Below the pieces are notes generated by a model. The model did not search any database, was not told the origin of the DNA, and saw only the letters and a program-made list of their open reading frames with translations. Below, in pieces: positions 9,116 through 18,310 of a DNA stretch of 64,000 nucleotides; position 1 is the first letter of the stretch, and every line of letters begins with the position of its first letter. Source of the DNA: Seonamhaeicola sp. (GTDB lineage Bacteria > Bacteroidota > Bacteroidia > Flavobacteriales > Flavobacteriaceae). The position numbers and the translations under genes were made by a program. The stretch covers positions 62,001-126,000 of the forward strand of contig NZ_JANQJQ010000016.1 in NCBI RefSeq assembly GCF_028281565.1, in the 5' to 3' direction.

Positions 9116-9556
9116 AAGGATTTAGTTTAGTGAAAAGTTCATCATTGCTTTGAAATGAACTTAAGCGTCTAATATAGTCTTTGTTGTTTGCTGTTACGGT
9201 TGATCCCAAATTTAACTGAATCGGCTATAAAGGTTATTTTAATAGGCTATATAATTATTATACAAAATGGTATGCCATGCATGAAAAGGTAATTTGTTCT
9301 GTGAAAAAAGACATTTGTTTTTTCTTTGCTTCTGATGTTCCCGAAGAATTAAATGAACAAGCTATATGTTGGAAAAGGAGGAGAGCCAGTTAAAGTTTAT
9401 AAAATGTTTTATAAACAAATTATACACGGGCTTTAAATTAATTTTGACTAAGTTTATTGACGATTTAGAGTATTGATTGGTTAAAATTAGATATGTGTTC
9501 AGATTTAAATTAGGGTAATTTTGTCCACTTTGAGTCTAAATTAAGGTATTAAGGGT
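9116..9556. other. Divergent intergenic region (440 bp) with candidate promoters
   Basis: No gene is supported here. On the minus strand a -7-like TAAATTTG (9217-9224) could drive the lipoprotein/secreted pair. On the plus strand TAATTTTG at 9516-9523 could drive the YdeP-family gene; a good -33 TTG at the expected distance is not obvious. The remainder is AT-rich without clear repeats or hairpins. Confidence 0.4.
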
Positions 9557-11851
9557 ATGAGCAAAACTCCACAAGACAAGGCGGCCACGCCTGAGAAATT
9601 TTTAGGCCTGAAAGTTACCAAACCACCAACAAATAGTGTTGGTTTGGGTGCTTTAAAGTCGGCTATAGGTATGGTTTCCAGGTATATGAAACCGGTAGAT
9701 GCGTTTAAAATTTCAACCAAAATAAATCAAAAAGGCGGTTTTGACTGTCCCGGTTGTGCCTGGCCGGATCCGGATGATGATCGTTCTATTCTTGGGGAAT
9801 ACTGCGAAAATGGTATGAAAGCCATGGCTGAAGAAGCCCAAAAAAATACCATTGGCGCAGATTTTTTTGCAAAACACTCGGTGGATGCCCTGGCGGAGTT
9901 ATCCGATTTTGAAATTGGTAAATCGGGTCGATTGGCGGAACCCATGTATTTACCGGAAGGCGCTACGCATTATCAACCCATTTCCTGGGAAGACGCTTTT
10001 AATAAAGTGGGAGCCCATTTAAATGCTCTGGACGATCCGGATGAAGCGGTGTTTTACACCTCCGGTAGAACCACTAATGAAGCAGCCTTTTTGTACCAAC
10101 TATTTGTCAGGGAGTATGGAACGGCTAATTTACCGGATTGTTCCAATATGTGCCATGAAGCCAGTGGCAAGGCCTTATCCGAAACTTTAGGGATTGGAAA
10201 GGGCTCGGTAACCTTAGATGATCTGTATAAAGCCGAAGTGGTGATGGTTGTTGGGCAAAACCCCGGGACCAATCACCCAAGGATGTTGGTGGCATTGGAA
10301 AAATGTAAAAAGAATGGCGGTAAGATCATTGCCATCAATCCACTGCAGGAGGTGGGTTTTATGAAGTTTACCAATCCTCAAAATCCGCTTAAAATGTTAA
10401 CGGGCGGAACGGAGTTAACTGATGTTTTTGTTCCTGTGACCATAAACGGGGATGTAGCGTTCTTTAAGGCTATTCTACTCAAATTATTAGAAAAAGAAGA
10501 ACAAACAGGACAAGTTTTTGACAAGCAGTTTATAAACGAACTCACCGCAGGTTACGACGCATTTATTGAAGACCTGAAGCGATTTGATTTTGATGAATGC
10601 CTGAAACTCTCCGGCGTTTCAAAAGAAACCTTTGATGCGGTATTCGATATAATACTGAACAATGATAAAATCATTATTTGTTGGGCCATGGGCCTGACCC
10701 AACACGAAAATGCGGTTGATAATATTAGGGAACTGGTAAATCTTTTATTGCTTAAAGGAAGTATTGGAAAAGAAGGTGCAGGAACCTGTCCGGTTCGTGG
10801 GCATTCCAACGTACAAGGTGATAGGACTGTTGGTATTTGGGAAGCGGCCCCTCAGGCATTTTTAGATAAGATTGAAGCTAAGTACGGTTTCAAGCCGACT
10901 GCAAAACATGGCTACTCGGTAATTGAAGCTATTGAAGGGATGTACAACAGCGAAGCTAAAGTATTCTTTGGTTTAGGAGGTAATTTTATTTCTGCGGTAC
11001 CGGATACTAATTATTCTGCTCAGGCCCTTGCAAACTGTAACCTGACGGTACACGTAAGTACCAAATTAAATCGTTCGCATTTGGTTACGGGCAAGGAAGC
11101 CCTTATTTTACCTTGCTTGGGAAGAGCGGAAAAGGACTATCAAAAAACAGGTATACAAATACAAAGTGTAGAAAATTCTATGGGGGTAGTCTCCTCTACA
11201 AAAGGCATACTGGAACCTTGTTCAGATAAGATTATTAGTGAGGTAGCCGTTGTTTGTGGGATCGCTCATGCTACATTGAAAGGCCGTTCTAAAATCGATT
11301 GGCTGGCTTATAAAGATGATTACAGCCTGGTTAGGGATGATATTGAAGAGGTAGTAGACGGGTTTGACGATTTCAACACCCGATTAAAGAAACCATCAGG
11401 GTTTTACTTGCCTAACGGCGCCAGGATAAGACAGTTTAAAACCAAAACCGGAAAAGCTAACTTCACTATAAATAAATTACCCGAGTGGAAACTAAAGGAA
11501 GATGAATTGATTATGATGACTATTAGGAGTCACGACCAGTTCAATACCACTATTTATGGCTTAAACGATCGTTATCGCGGTATTTTTAACGAGCGCAGAA
11601 TCATTATGATGAACCGAGAGGACATGAAAGCCCGAGGATTAGAGCAGTTACAGGTTGTGAATTTAAGATCGGAATTTAAGGGAGTGGTCAGAACCGCTAA
11701 TAAATTCATAGTCATAGGTTATGATATTCCAAGGCGTTGTTGTGCTACTTATTTCCCGGAAACTAATGTGTTAGTGCCTTTAGATAGTTTTGCACATACA
11801 GCCAAAACCCCAGCTTCTAAGAGTGTAATAATTACCGTGACACCGGAATAA
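9557..11851 (+). CDS. FdhF/YdeP-family molybdopterin oxidoreductase
   Basis: A 764-residue molybdopterin-guanine-dinucleotide enzyme of the YdeP (formate-dehydrogenase-alpha-like) family. The diagnostic N-terminal motif is G-F-D-C-P-G-C-A-W-P (Cys64, Cys67, followed by Cys83). The body carries MGD-binding blocks such as G-R-T-T-N-E-A, D-C-S-N-M-C-H-E, G-Q-N-P-G-T-N-H-P and C-P-V-R-G-H-S-N-V-Q-G-D. No signal peptide is present, so it is cytoplasmic. The electron acceptor and substrate of this family remain uncertain; E. coli YdeP is linked to acid resistance. It stands alone just upstream of nirB, and a different promoter drives each. Confidence 0.85.
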   Translation: MSKTPQDKAATPEKFLGLKVTKPPTNSVGLGALKSAIGMVSRYMKPVDAFKISTKINQKGGFDCPGCAWPDPDDDRSILGEYCENGMKAMAEEAQKNTIGADFFAKHSVDALAELSDFEIGKSGRLAEPMYLPEGATHYQPISWEDAFNKVGAHLNALDDPDEAVFYTSGRTTNEAAFLYQLFVREYGTANLPDCSNMCHEASGKALSETLGIGKGSVTLDDLYKAEVVMVVGQNPGTNHPRMLVALEKCKKNGGKIIAINPLQEVGFMKFTNPQNPLKMLTGGTELTDVFVPVTINGDVAFFKAILLKLLEKEEQTGQVFDKQFINELTAGYDAFIEDLKRFDFDECLKLSGVSKETFDAVFDIILNNDKIIICWAMGLTQHENAVDNIRELVNLLLLKGSIGKEGAGTCPVRGHSNVQGDRTVGIWEAAPQAFLDKIEAKYGFKPTAKHGYSVIEAIEGMYNSEAKVFFGLGGNFISAVPDTNYSAQALANCNLTVHVSTKLNRSHLVTGKEALILPCLGRAEKDYQKTGIQIQSVENSMGVVSSTKGILEPCSDKIISEVAVVCGIAHATLKGRSKIDWLAYKDDYSLVRDDIEEVVDGFDDFNTRLKKPSGFYLPNGARIRQFKTKTGKANFTINKLPEWKLKEDELIMMTIRSHDQFNTTIYGLNDRYRGIFNERRIIMMNREDMKARGLEQLQVVNLRSEFKGVVRTANKFIVIGYDIPRRCCATYFPETNVLVPLDSFAHTAKTPASKSVIITVTPE

Positions 11852-11978
11852 CAACATTAGTAAAACGTAATTCTAATACCTGATTTTTGTTTTATAAATA
11901 ATTATCTACCTATCAATTTGTGAAATCTTCAATAATTCAGGTTTAAGGGTATTTCGTATTGAAATCGAATAAATAATT

Positions 11979-11999
11979 AAGTATAATTACTTAGTTTTG
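11979..11999 (+). promoter_or_regulatory. nirB promoter: palindromic box abutting the -7 element
   Basis: A perfect palindrome AAGTA-TAAT-TACTT (11979-11992; TAAGTA...TACTTA if extended) runs directly into a Bacteroidota -7 element TAGTTTTG (11992-11999). The box start lies 13 nt before the -7 start. The same 13-nt register is seen at the narK, fnr-like and narL-like genes, so this is the model site of the window's nitrate regulon. Confidence 0.7.
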
Positions 12000-12017
12000 T
12001 ATTCAAAATACGTAGAT

Positions 12018-14537
12018 ATGAAGAAAATCATTGTTGTAGGTAATGGTATGGTAGGTTACAAATTCTGTGAAAAGTTTGTAGCTCTTGAGAATTCTAAAGA
12101 CTTTGAGATCACCATTTTTGGAGAAGAGCCCAGGCCTGCTTATGACAGGGTTCATTTAAGTGAGTTCTTTGAAAACCAGGATGCCAAAGCTTTGGAAATG
12201 GCTTCAAGAGCATGGTACGAAGAAAACGGCATAGAATTGATTACCAACGAGCGTATTACGGATATACATCGTTCTTCAAAAAAGATTACTACAACAAAAG
12301 ACGTCCATTATAAATATGATTACTTAGTATTGGCCACAGGGTCTGTTCCCTTTGTGCCCAATATTAAAGGTATTGAGAAAAAAGGGGTTTTTGTTTACAG
12401 GACCATAGAGGATTTGGAAGGCATGTTGGCTTATGCCGATGAGATCCAAAAAGGCAGAACAGAAACTGTTAAAGCGGCAGTACTTGGAGGCGGACTTTTG
12501 GGCTTAGAAGCAGCAAAAGCTGTTATGGATATGGGCTTAGAGCCTCATGTAGTTGAGTTTGCACCAAAATTAATGCCCAGGCAATTAGACAGACGATCCA
12601 GTAAAGTATTGCAGGAGAAGTTGGAGTCTATGGGGATCAACATCCACCTGTCTAAGGCAACCAATAAGATCTTAGGAGAAGACGCTATCACCGGAATGGA
12701 GTTTGGCGAGTATGATAAGATTGATGTGGAAATGTTGGTGGTTTCTGCAGGTATCAGACCGCGTGACGAGTTAGGAAAAACTTGCAACCTTAAAATGGGA
12801 ACGCGTGGTGGTATTGTGGTAAACAATAAAATGCAAACCTCGGACCCTGAAATCTATGCTATTGGAGAGGTAGCATTGTACAACAATATGATCTATGGTT
12901 TAGTGGCCCCGGGGTATGATATGGCCGAAGTTGCTGTAAACCAGATATTAGGGAATGCCGATGTTATTATGGCGGAAGATATTGATATGTCAACCAAGCT
13001 TAAACTGATCGGTGTTGATGTTGCCAGTTACGGGGAGCCATTTATGCCGGTTGAAAAAGGCTATTCCATAGTTTTTGAAAATAAAACCAAGAATTTATAC
13101 AAACGTATTAATGTGAGTCATGATGGAAAGCAGTTGCTGGGAGGTATCCTGGTAGGCGATGCATCTGATTATAATATGTTACACCAAATATATTTGAATG
13201 GTTTGCCAATTCCTGAAGATGCCGAAGAGTTGATTGTTGGTGCCAGAGGTGATGGTGAAGGCGGATTTGGAAGCGTTATGGATATCCCGGATGCAGCTCA
13301 GGTGTGTTCTTGTGAAAGCGTAACCAAAGGTGATATTTGCTGCTCCATAACGGAAGGCGATTGTGAAAATTTAGGTGATGTGATCGCTAAAACCAAAGCA
13401 ACTACCGGATGTGGTGGTTGTAAGCCCATGGTGGTCGATTTGGTGAACGAATCTTTAAAATCACTGGGGAAAGAAGTCAAGGAAACCATTTGCGAGCACT
13501 TTAGTTTTAACCGCCAGGAGCTTTATGACCTTATAAAAATAAATAAGGTAAAGGATTATGAAGAAGCGTTAAATGTATTTGGAGAAGGCCATGGTTGTGA
13601 AATATGTAAGCCGGCTTTAGCGTCTATTTTTGCCACGATCACAATGGAAACTGCTAATAAGCAAAACACCATTCAGGATACAAATGACAGGTTTTTGGCA
13701 AACATCCAACGTAACGGAACTTACTCGGTAGTACCAAGGGTTGCTGGTGGTGAAATCACTCCGGACCAGTTAATCGTCATTGGAGAAGTTGCTAAGAAAT
13801 ATGATCTGTATACCAAGATCACCGGCGGACAGCGTATTGATCTATTTGGTGCACAAATCCATGAGTTACCAATGATCTGGAAAGAATTGATTGATGCCGG
13901 ATTTGAGAGCGGGCACGCTTATGGTAAATCGTTACGAACGGTTAAAAGTTGTGTAGGATCAACCTGGTGTAGATACGGTATGCATGAAAGTGTATCATTT
14001 GCCATTGAGATAGAAAACAGGTATAAAGGATTGCGTTCACCGCATAAATTAAAAGGTGGTGTGTCCGGATGTATTCGTGAATGTGCCGAAGCCAGGGGGA
14101 AAGATTTCGGATTGATTGCCGTTGAAGGCGGCTGGAACCTTTATGTGTGTGGTAACGGTGGCGCTACACCTAAGCATGCTATCTTATTAGCAGAACAGTT
14201 AGATGACGAAACGGCTATTAAATACCTGGATAGATTTTTAATGTACTATATCCGTACTGCAGGGCCATTGGTAAGAACGGCCCCCTGGTTAGATAAACTG
14301 GAAGGTGGTATTGATTACCTGAAGCAAGTGGTGATTGAAGATTCTTTAGGAATTGCCGAAGAGTTGGAAATTGAAATGCAAGGCCTGATCAATAAGTATG
14401 AGTGCGAGTGGAAACAGGCTATAGAAAATCCTGAAATGATGAAGCGTTTCAAACATTTTGTAAACTCTGATGATACAGATGATAACCTGGTGTTTGTACC
14501 AATGCGTGAACAAAAAATGCCAAAGGCCTGGGTGTAG
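12018..14537 (+). CDS. nirB: Nitrite reductase (NADH) large subunit
   Basis: Cytoplasmic sirohaem nitrite reductase, which reduces nitrite to ammonium with NADH. From the ATG at 12018 it has 839 residues. Domain order: an FAD/NAD-binding half (G-N-G-M-V-G-Y at the N-terminus; G-G-G-L-L-G-L-E for the second Rossmann motif), a BFD-like [2Fe-2S] domain (C-S-C about residue 431, G-C-G-G-C about 463) and a second BFD-like stretch (C-E-I-C), then the sirohaem/[4Fe-4S] part with C-V-G-S-T-W-C (about 645-651) and C-I-R-E-C (about 685-689). An upstream in-frame TTG at 11997 overlaps the -7 element and is rejected. It heads the nirB-nirD-DUF4202-narX-like operon. Confidence 0.95.
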   Translation: MKKIIVVGNGMVGYKFCEKFVALENSKDFEITIFGEEPRPAYDRVHLSEFFENQDAKALEMASRAWYEENGIELITNERITDIHRSSKKITTTKDVHYKYDYLVLATGSVPFVPNIKGIEKKGVFVYRTIEDLEGMLAYADEIQKGRTETVKAAVLGGGLLGLEAAKAVMDMGLEPHVVEFAPKLMPRQLDRRSSKVLQEKLESMGINIHLSKATNKILGEDAITGMEFGEYDKIDVEMLVVSAGIRPRDELGKTCNLKMGTRGGIVVNNKMQTSDPEIYAIGEVALYNNMIYGLVAPGYDMAEVAVNQILGNADVIMAEDIDMSTKLKLIGVDVASYGEPFMPVEKGYSIVFENKTKNLYKRINVSHDGKQLLGGILVGDASDYNMLHQIYLNGLPIPEDAEELIVGARGDGEGGFGSVMDIPDAAQVCSCESVTKGDICCSITEGDCENLGDVIAKTKATTGCGGCKPMVVDLVNESLKSLGKEVKETICEHFSFNRQELYDLIKINKVKDYEEALNVFGEGHGCEICKPALASIFATITMETANKQNTIQDTNDRFLANIQRNGTYSVVPRVAGGEITPDQLIVIGEVAKKYDLYTKITGGQRIDLFGAQIHELPMIWKELIDAGFESGHAYGKSLRTVKSCVGSTWCRYGMHESVSFAIEIENRYKGLRSPHKLKGGVSGCIRECAEARGKDFGLIAVEGGWNLYVCGNGGATPKHAILLAEQLDDETAIKYLDRFLMYYIRTAGPLVRTAPWLDKLEGGIDYLKQVVIEDSLGIAEELEIEMQGLINKYECEWKQAIENPEMMKRFKHFVNSDDTDDNLVFVPMREQKMPKAWV

Positions 14538-14545
14538 ATTAGGTT

Positions 14546-14645
14546 GATTTGTTTATTCGTGGAGTTGTTTATACGTTAAAGATACAGATTCAACTCAAGA
14601 GTAAACAGTCAACTAAACAACTTAACAAATAAACAGATAAACACA
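14546..14645. repeat. Flavobacterial AACA/GTTTATTCGTT-type spacer repeat
   Basis: The 114-bp nirB-nirD gap is a string of related words: TTGTTTATTCG, GAGTTGTTTA, then AGTAAACAGTCAAC, AACAAATAAACAGATAAAC. Similar words fill the nrtB-nrtC gap at 61212-61272 (TGTTAAATCGTTAAAC, AATCAACAGATCAACAG). It lies inside an operon, so it must be transcribed. Confidence 0.55.
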
Positions 14646-14651
14646 ACGAAA

Positions 14652-15029
14652 ATGCAAGATATACTAAGTCAGTACCAAACGGTTTCAGAGTCAGAGGTAA
14701 CAACGTGGTTTGAAGTAGGGGCGGTGGCCGATTTTCCTGAAAATAGCGGTGCCTGTGTGAAATACAAAGCCAAACAAATTGCGGTGTATAACTATACCAG
14801 AACAGGAAAGTGGTACGCGTGCCAGAACATGTGTCCGCATAAAATGGAGAATGTATTGGCTTTAGGGATGATAGGAGATAAAGACGGAATCCCTAAAGTG
14901 GCTTGCCCTATGCATAAAAAGAACTTTTCTTTAGAGGACGGTTCCAATCTTGGAGGCGAAGATTTAAAAATTGCCACCTATCCTGTTAAAATTGAGAATG
15001 GAAATGTGTATATTGGCTTTTCAGACTAA
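14652..15029 (+). CDS. nirD: Nitrite reductase (NADH) small subunit
   Basis: Rieske-like small subunit of the assimilatory NirBD nitrite reductase, 125 residues. It keeps the Rieske fold motifs C-P-H-K (about residue 62) and C-P-M-H-K-K (about 88) with spacing typical of NirD, which joins NirB and is needed for full activity. It follows nirB in the same direction across a repeat-filled spacer. Confidence 0.9.
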   Translation: MQDILSQYQTVSESEVTTWFEVGAVADFPENSGACVKYKAKQIAVYNYTRTGKWYACQNMCPHKMENVLALGMIGDKDGIPKVACPMHKKNFSLEDGSNLGGEDLKIATYPVKIENGNVYIGFSD

Positions 15030-15040
15030 TATACATTAAA

Positions 15041-15628
15041 ATGAAGCCAACCCGATTTGAAACTACAATAGCTTTAATAGATAAAAAAAACGCTCAGGAT
15101 ATTAATTCATATGAGGTTAGTGGTATGGAATACCCTAAAGAATTGCTGTATTCGCAACGTATGACGCGAAAGTTATTGCAATTTGAACCCAATGCATCCA
15201 AAGCGCTACAGATAGCAGCGCGTGCACAACACATTTGCAGGTGGCAAATTCCCAGAGATGATTATCCTATGGATCGTGTGGGCTATTTAAAATGGCGTGA
15301 AACACTTAAGAAAATGCATGCCGAAATCACCGCTGATATTTTAAAGCAGGTAGGGTATGACGATCAATATGTAGACCGGGTATCACAACTCATCACGAAA
15401 AAGCTGATTAAAAAGAATGAAGAATCACAGACCCTGGAAGACACGGTTTGTTTGGTTTTTCTGGACTATTACTTTGAAGAATTTGCAGCAAAGCATCCGG
15501 ACGAAAAGGTTGTTGATATTCTTCAAAAGACCTGGAAAAAAATGTCAGACAAAGGGCATGAGGCCGCTTTACAACTAAACTACTCCGATAAAAATCTTTC
15601 TTTAATAAAGCAGGCTATTCAGGGCTAA
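15041..15628 (+). CDS. DUF4202 family protein
   Basis: A 195-residue soluble protein that matches the DUF4202 family as I know it: E-Y-P-K-E-L-L-Y-S-Q-R-M-T near the start, then A-A-R-A-Q-H-I-C-R-W (an Arg/Gln/His helix), R-x-x-Y-P-M-D-R-x-G-Y-L-K-W and a later D-T-V-C-L-V-F-L-D. The conserved His, Arg and Asp residues in helices recall an HD-like all-helical hydrolase, but no activity is established. It lies 11 nt after nirD and 11 nt before the nitrate sensor kinase, so it is firmly inside the nitrite-reductase operon. A role in nitrate/nitrite metabolism or its signalling is inferred from context only. Confidence 0.85.
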   Translation: MKPTRFETTIALIDKKNAQDINSYEVSGMEYPKELLYSQRMTRKLLQFEPNASKALQIAARAQHICRWQIPRDDYPMDRVGYLKWRETLKKMHAEITADILKQVGYDDQYVDRVSQLITKKLIKKNEESQTLEDTVCLVFLDYYFEEFAAKHPDEKVVDILQKTWKKMSDKGHEAALQLNYSDKNLSLIKQAIQG

Positions 15629-15639
15629 CGATTGATACA

Positions 15640-17460
15640 ATGGCAGGCAAGCGTAATTCATTAGATCAAAGTACTTTTGAACGATTACGTCGTTTATACA
15701 TTATCGCACTTAGTGCTATTGCATTGTCCGTTATTGTTAGCCAGATCCTCATTAGAAAACACTTAAAAGACCAGGAAAGTGACTCCGGGGTTATTAACGT
15801 AGCCGGTAGGCAACGTATGTTAAGTCAGAAGCTTACCAAAGAAATTTTATCGCTTTCTACCGAGGATAATTACAGTGAGCGTATTGTGATAAAAGATAAT
15901 TTGAAGCATACGTTATCGGTTTGGGTACAATCGCATAATGCCTTGCAAAAAGGAAATGATAGCCTGGGGTTGCCGGGGAGCAATAGTAAGATTGTTTCCG
16001 GGATGTTCGATGCTATGAACCCTGCTTTTAATACTATAAAAAGTGCTTCGGAAACTATTATTGAGCAGATTGAGCATTCACCCGATGTGCCGACGGAAAT
16101 TTTTGCAAAGGAAATTGAAAAAGTAAAGCTAAACGAAGGCGGGTTCCTGCAAAAGATGGATGGTATTGTAAATCAATACGATTTGGAAGCCGAAGAAAAA
16201 GTGGCCTGGTTACGCAAGCTGGAAATGTTCTTAATGGCGTTTACCTTATTGCTTTTACTGGCTGAGTTTTTATTTATTTTTTGGCCGACGGCCAAAACCG
16301 TTAAAAACAGCTTGTCCGAGTTAATCTCTGCTGAAAAGAAGGCTAAAGAAATGGCCTATAATGCTGATGTTCTGAGTGAGGCTAAAGAAAAGTCTATCAA
16401 AGAGTTACGGGCTTTAAGTCATGCAATGGATGAAACCTTATTGTTTGCGAGAATTTCTCCGGACGGCACGGTATTGCACATGGGTAAAAAGTTTTCAAAG
16501 CTTTTTAAATTAAGTAAGTTTAATAAAGCAGCTAATTTTGCCAAGGTGCTGTCGGTTAATGAAAATGAACAGGAAGTTATAGACGACCTGATTTCTAAAT
16601 ATAAGAAAACCGGTTGGCAAGGTGAGGTTAAAGCCTCAACAAAGACCAATGAAGATGTTTGGCTTGAGATGGCTATTATTCCTTTTAATCCTGTTAATGA
16701 ACGTTCCGAGTTGTTAATAATAGCTTCGGATATAACCAGGAGAAAAGAAGGCCAGCTTGAAATAGAACGATTGACCAAGGAGAGTTTTGAGGAGAAGATG
16801 AATCAGCAGAAAATCGTCTCCAGTAAGATCATTGAAAACCAGGAAAAAGAGCAGAATCGGATCGCTAAGGATGTGCATGACGGTATTGGGCAAATGCTTA
16901 CCGGGTTAAAATACAATTTGGAAAGTATTGATATTTCGGATATAGATAAGACGGCTTCGAAAATTGAACATCTAAAAGAATTGACCGCTAACATCATTAA
17001 AGGGGTCCGTACGGCAACGTTCAATTTGACACCACCGGAATTGGCAGATCACGGCATTGTGCCGGCACTGACTAAGTTAACACAGGAATTAGCAAAACTG
17101 ACCGGAAAACAGATTATTCTTTATAACAAAACGGATTTTGGCGGGCGGTTGGATTCCCTAACCGAGATCAATATTTATCGTATAACGCAGGAAGCTATCA
17201 ATAATGCCATTAAATATGCGGATTCAACGCATATTTTGGTGTCTTTGTCAAGTAGTAAGAACATATTGAGTATTGTTATAGATGATAACGGGAAAGGTTT
17301 TGATCCGGGTAAGGTAAAGAAGGTGAAAAAGGGTGATGGTGGTATGGGAATGACCTTTATGAAGGAGCGTATCAAGTATATCGACGGACGTTTATTTTTG
17401 CATTCCGAACCGGGAAAAGGAACACGTGTAACACTTAATATCCCGTTGAAAGAAGCTTAA
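15640..17460 (+). CDS. NarX-like nitrate/nitrite sensor histidine kinase
   Basis: Membrane sensor kinase, 606 residues. TM1 lies about residues 20-42 and TM2 about 190-212. The periplasmic segment starts with V-I-N-V-A-G-R-Q-R-M-L-S-Q-K, the P-box-like motif that binds nitrate in NarX/NarQ and PilJ-type domains. Then follow a coiled-coil/PAS region (about 255-375) and a HisKA_3 dimerisation helix with the phospho-accepting His in A-K-D-V-H-D-G-I-G-Q (about residue 412). The HATPase domain ends with D-D-N-G-K-G-F and G-M-G-M-T-F-M-K-E-R. The natural partner is the NarL-like regulator at 18311, two genes downstream. It ends the nirBD operon. Confidence 0.9.
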   Translation: MAGKRNSLDQSTFERLRRLYIIALSAIALSVIVSQILIRKHLKDQESDSGVINVAGRQRMLSQKLTKEILSLSTEDNYSERIVIKDNLKHTLSVWVQSHNALQKGNDSLGLPGSNSKIVSGMFDAMNPAFNTIKSASETIIEQIEHSPDVPTEIFAKEIEKVKLNEGGFLQKMDGIVNQYDLEAEEKVAWLRKLEMFLMAFTLLLLLAEFLFIFWPTAKTVKNSLSELISAEKKAKEMAYNADVLSEAKEKSIKELRALSHAMDETLLFARISPDGTVLHMGKKFSKLFKLSKFNKAANFAKVLSVNENEQEVIDDLISKYKKTGWQGEVKASTKTNEDVWLEMAIIPFNPVNERSELLIIASDITRRKEGQLEIERLTKESFEEKMNQQKIVSSKIIENQEKEQNRIAKDVHDGIGQMLTGLKYNLESIDISDIDKTASKIEHLKELTANIIKGVRTATFNLTPPELADHGIVPALTKLTQELAKLTGKQIILYNKTDFGGRLDSLTEINIYRITQEAINNAIKYADSTHILVSLSSSKNILSIVIDDNGKGFDPGKVKKVKKGDGGMGMTFMKERIKYIDGRLFLHSEPGKGTRVTLNIPLKEA

Positions 17461-17485
17461 TTATTTTAAATTTAAACCTTTTATT

Positions 17486-17554
17486 GTCATTCTTGTGAAG
17501 GCTGGAATCCACTTTGAATTATATTAGTGAATTCCGCATCAAGTTTGGAATGAC
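17486..17554. repeat. GTCATTC...GGAATGAC palindromic intergenic repeat
   Basis: Element starting GTCATTCTTGTGAAGGCTGG and ending AAGTTTGGAATGAC, i.e. with inverted ends GTCATTC / GAATGAC. This is the GTCATTCCTGCGAAGGCAGG...GGAATGAC family found dispersed in many bacterial genomes. It lies between the sensor kinase and ridA and may act as a terminator-like hairpin. Confidence 0.55.
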
Positions 17555-17574
17555 GAAGAAATTTTACCTAAATC

Positions 17575-17955
17575 ATGACAAAAAAACTAATAAGTTCAGG
17601 TTCCACCTTTGAAGAGCAAATAGGTTATTCCAGGGCCGTAATACAGGACAATTGGGTGTTTGTATCGGGAACTACAGGGTACGATTATAAAACCATGACC
17701 ATTAGTGATGACATAGCAGCGCAAACCGAACAATGCCTGATTAATATTAAAGATACCTTAGAAAAAGCCGGATCCGGTTTGTCAGATATAGTTAGAGTAA
17801 CCTATATATTACCTGATGCGAAGGATTTTGAGCTTTGCTGGCCGGTACTTAAGAAGTACTTCGGGAATGTAAAACCTGCAGCAACCATGATTTCTGCAGG
17901 TTTGGCAAATGACAAAATGAAGATTGAAATTGAGGTCACTGCATTAAAATCTTAA
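17575..17955 (+). CDS. RidA family (YjgF/YER057c/UK114) protein
   Basis: A 126-residue RidA-like protein. Typical members hydrolyse reactive enamine/imine intermediates from PLP enzymes. Visible family features are the N-terminal strand G-Y-S-R-A-V, the V-S-G-T-T-G-Y-D turn, an I-V-R-V-T-Y-I-L strand and the C-terminal K-I-E-I-E-V-T-A. The usual RidA catalytic Arg (R-x-x-V-x-V-A) is not clearly present, so this could be one of the Rid subfamilies without deaminase activity. It sits between the two halves of a NarXL-like pair, separated from both by repeat elements. Confidence 0.85.
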   Translation: MTKKLISSGSTFEEQIGYSRAVIQDNWVFVSGTTGYDYKTMTISDDIAAQTEQCLINIKDTLEKAGSGLSDIVRVTYILPDAKDFELCWPVLKKYFGNVKPAATMISAGLANDKMKIEIEVTALKS

Positions 17956-17964
17956 ATAAGTAAT

Positions 17965-18230
17965 GAGACATCACATACAGCATTTTGCTCAGAGTTACTA
18001 ACGCTCATGATGTGATTTCTCTCCCGATAGTTATCGGGATCGAAATGACTTGTGAATTTAAATTGCATGCCGTAAGTCATGTCGAATGTATATGAGACAT
18101 CACATAATATGTTTTGTTTAGAATACCTGATACTTATGAAGACATTTCTCCTAGAGTCAGAATAACTTGGCCAATAAATTGAATACCGTAAATCATGTCA
18201 ATCCCAATAAGTATCGGGAGGGATCATTTA
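17965..18230. repeat. Composite intergenic repeat region, two degenerate copies
   Basis: This non-coding gap is made of two diverged copies of one unit. TGAGACATCACATA occurs at about 17965 and again at about 18091, and GCCGTAAGTCATGTCGAA / ACCGTAAATCATGTCAA ends each. Inside copy one is the palindrome TCCCGATAGTTATCGGGA followed by TCGAAATGAC; the second copy ends near AATAAGTATCGGGAGGG. These are dispersed palindromic-repeat modules, not a gene. Confidence 0.6.
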
Positions 18231-18259
18231 AGGTATTTAACACTAAATGGCATTTATGT

Positions 18260-18289
18260 ACGTAAAAATACTTAATTTTATTATTTTTG
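18260..18289 (+). promoter_or_regulatory. narL-like gene promoter with palindromic box
   Basis: ACGTA-AAAA-TACTT (18260-18273) abuts TAATTTTA (18273-18280), a 7-of-8 match to TAnnTTTG exactly 13 nt from the box start. An alternative TATTTTTG lies at 18282-18289. A response regulator whose own promoter has the nitrate-regulon box suggests autoregulation or cross-regulation. Confidence 0.6.
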
Positions 18290-18310
18290 TAAGTAATAAT
18301 GAATTGACTT

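Noticed and set aside
11997-12017. TTG start for nirB seven codons upstream
   Set aside because: The TTG is part of the -7 element TAGTTTTG; the ATG at 12018 begins the conserved Rossmann strand.
17965-18230. CRISPR array or small RNA
   Set aside because: There are just two degenerate copies with unequal inner parts, not regular repeat-spacer units; it matches dispersed palindromic repeats.
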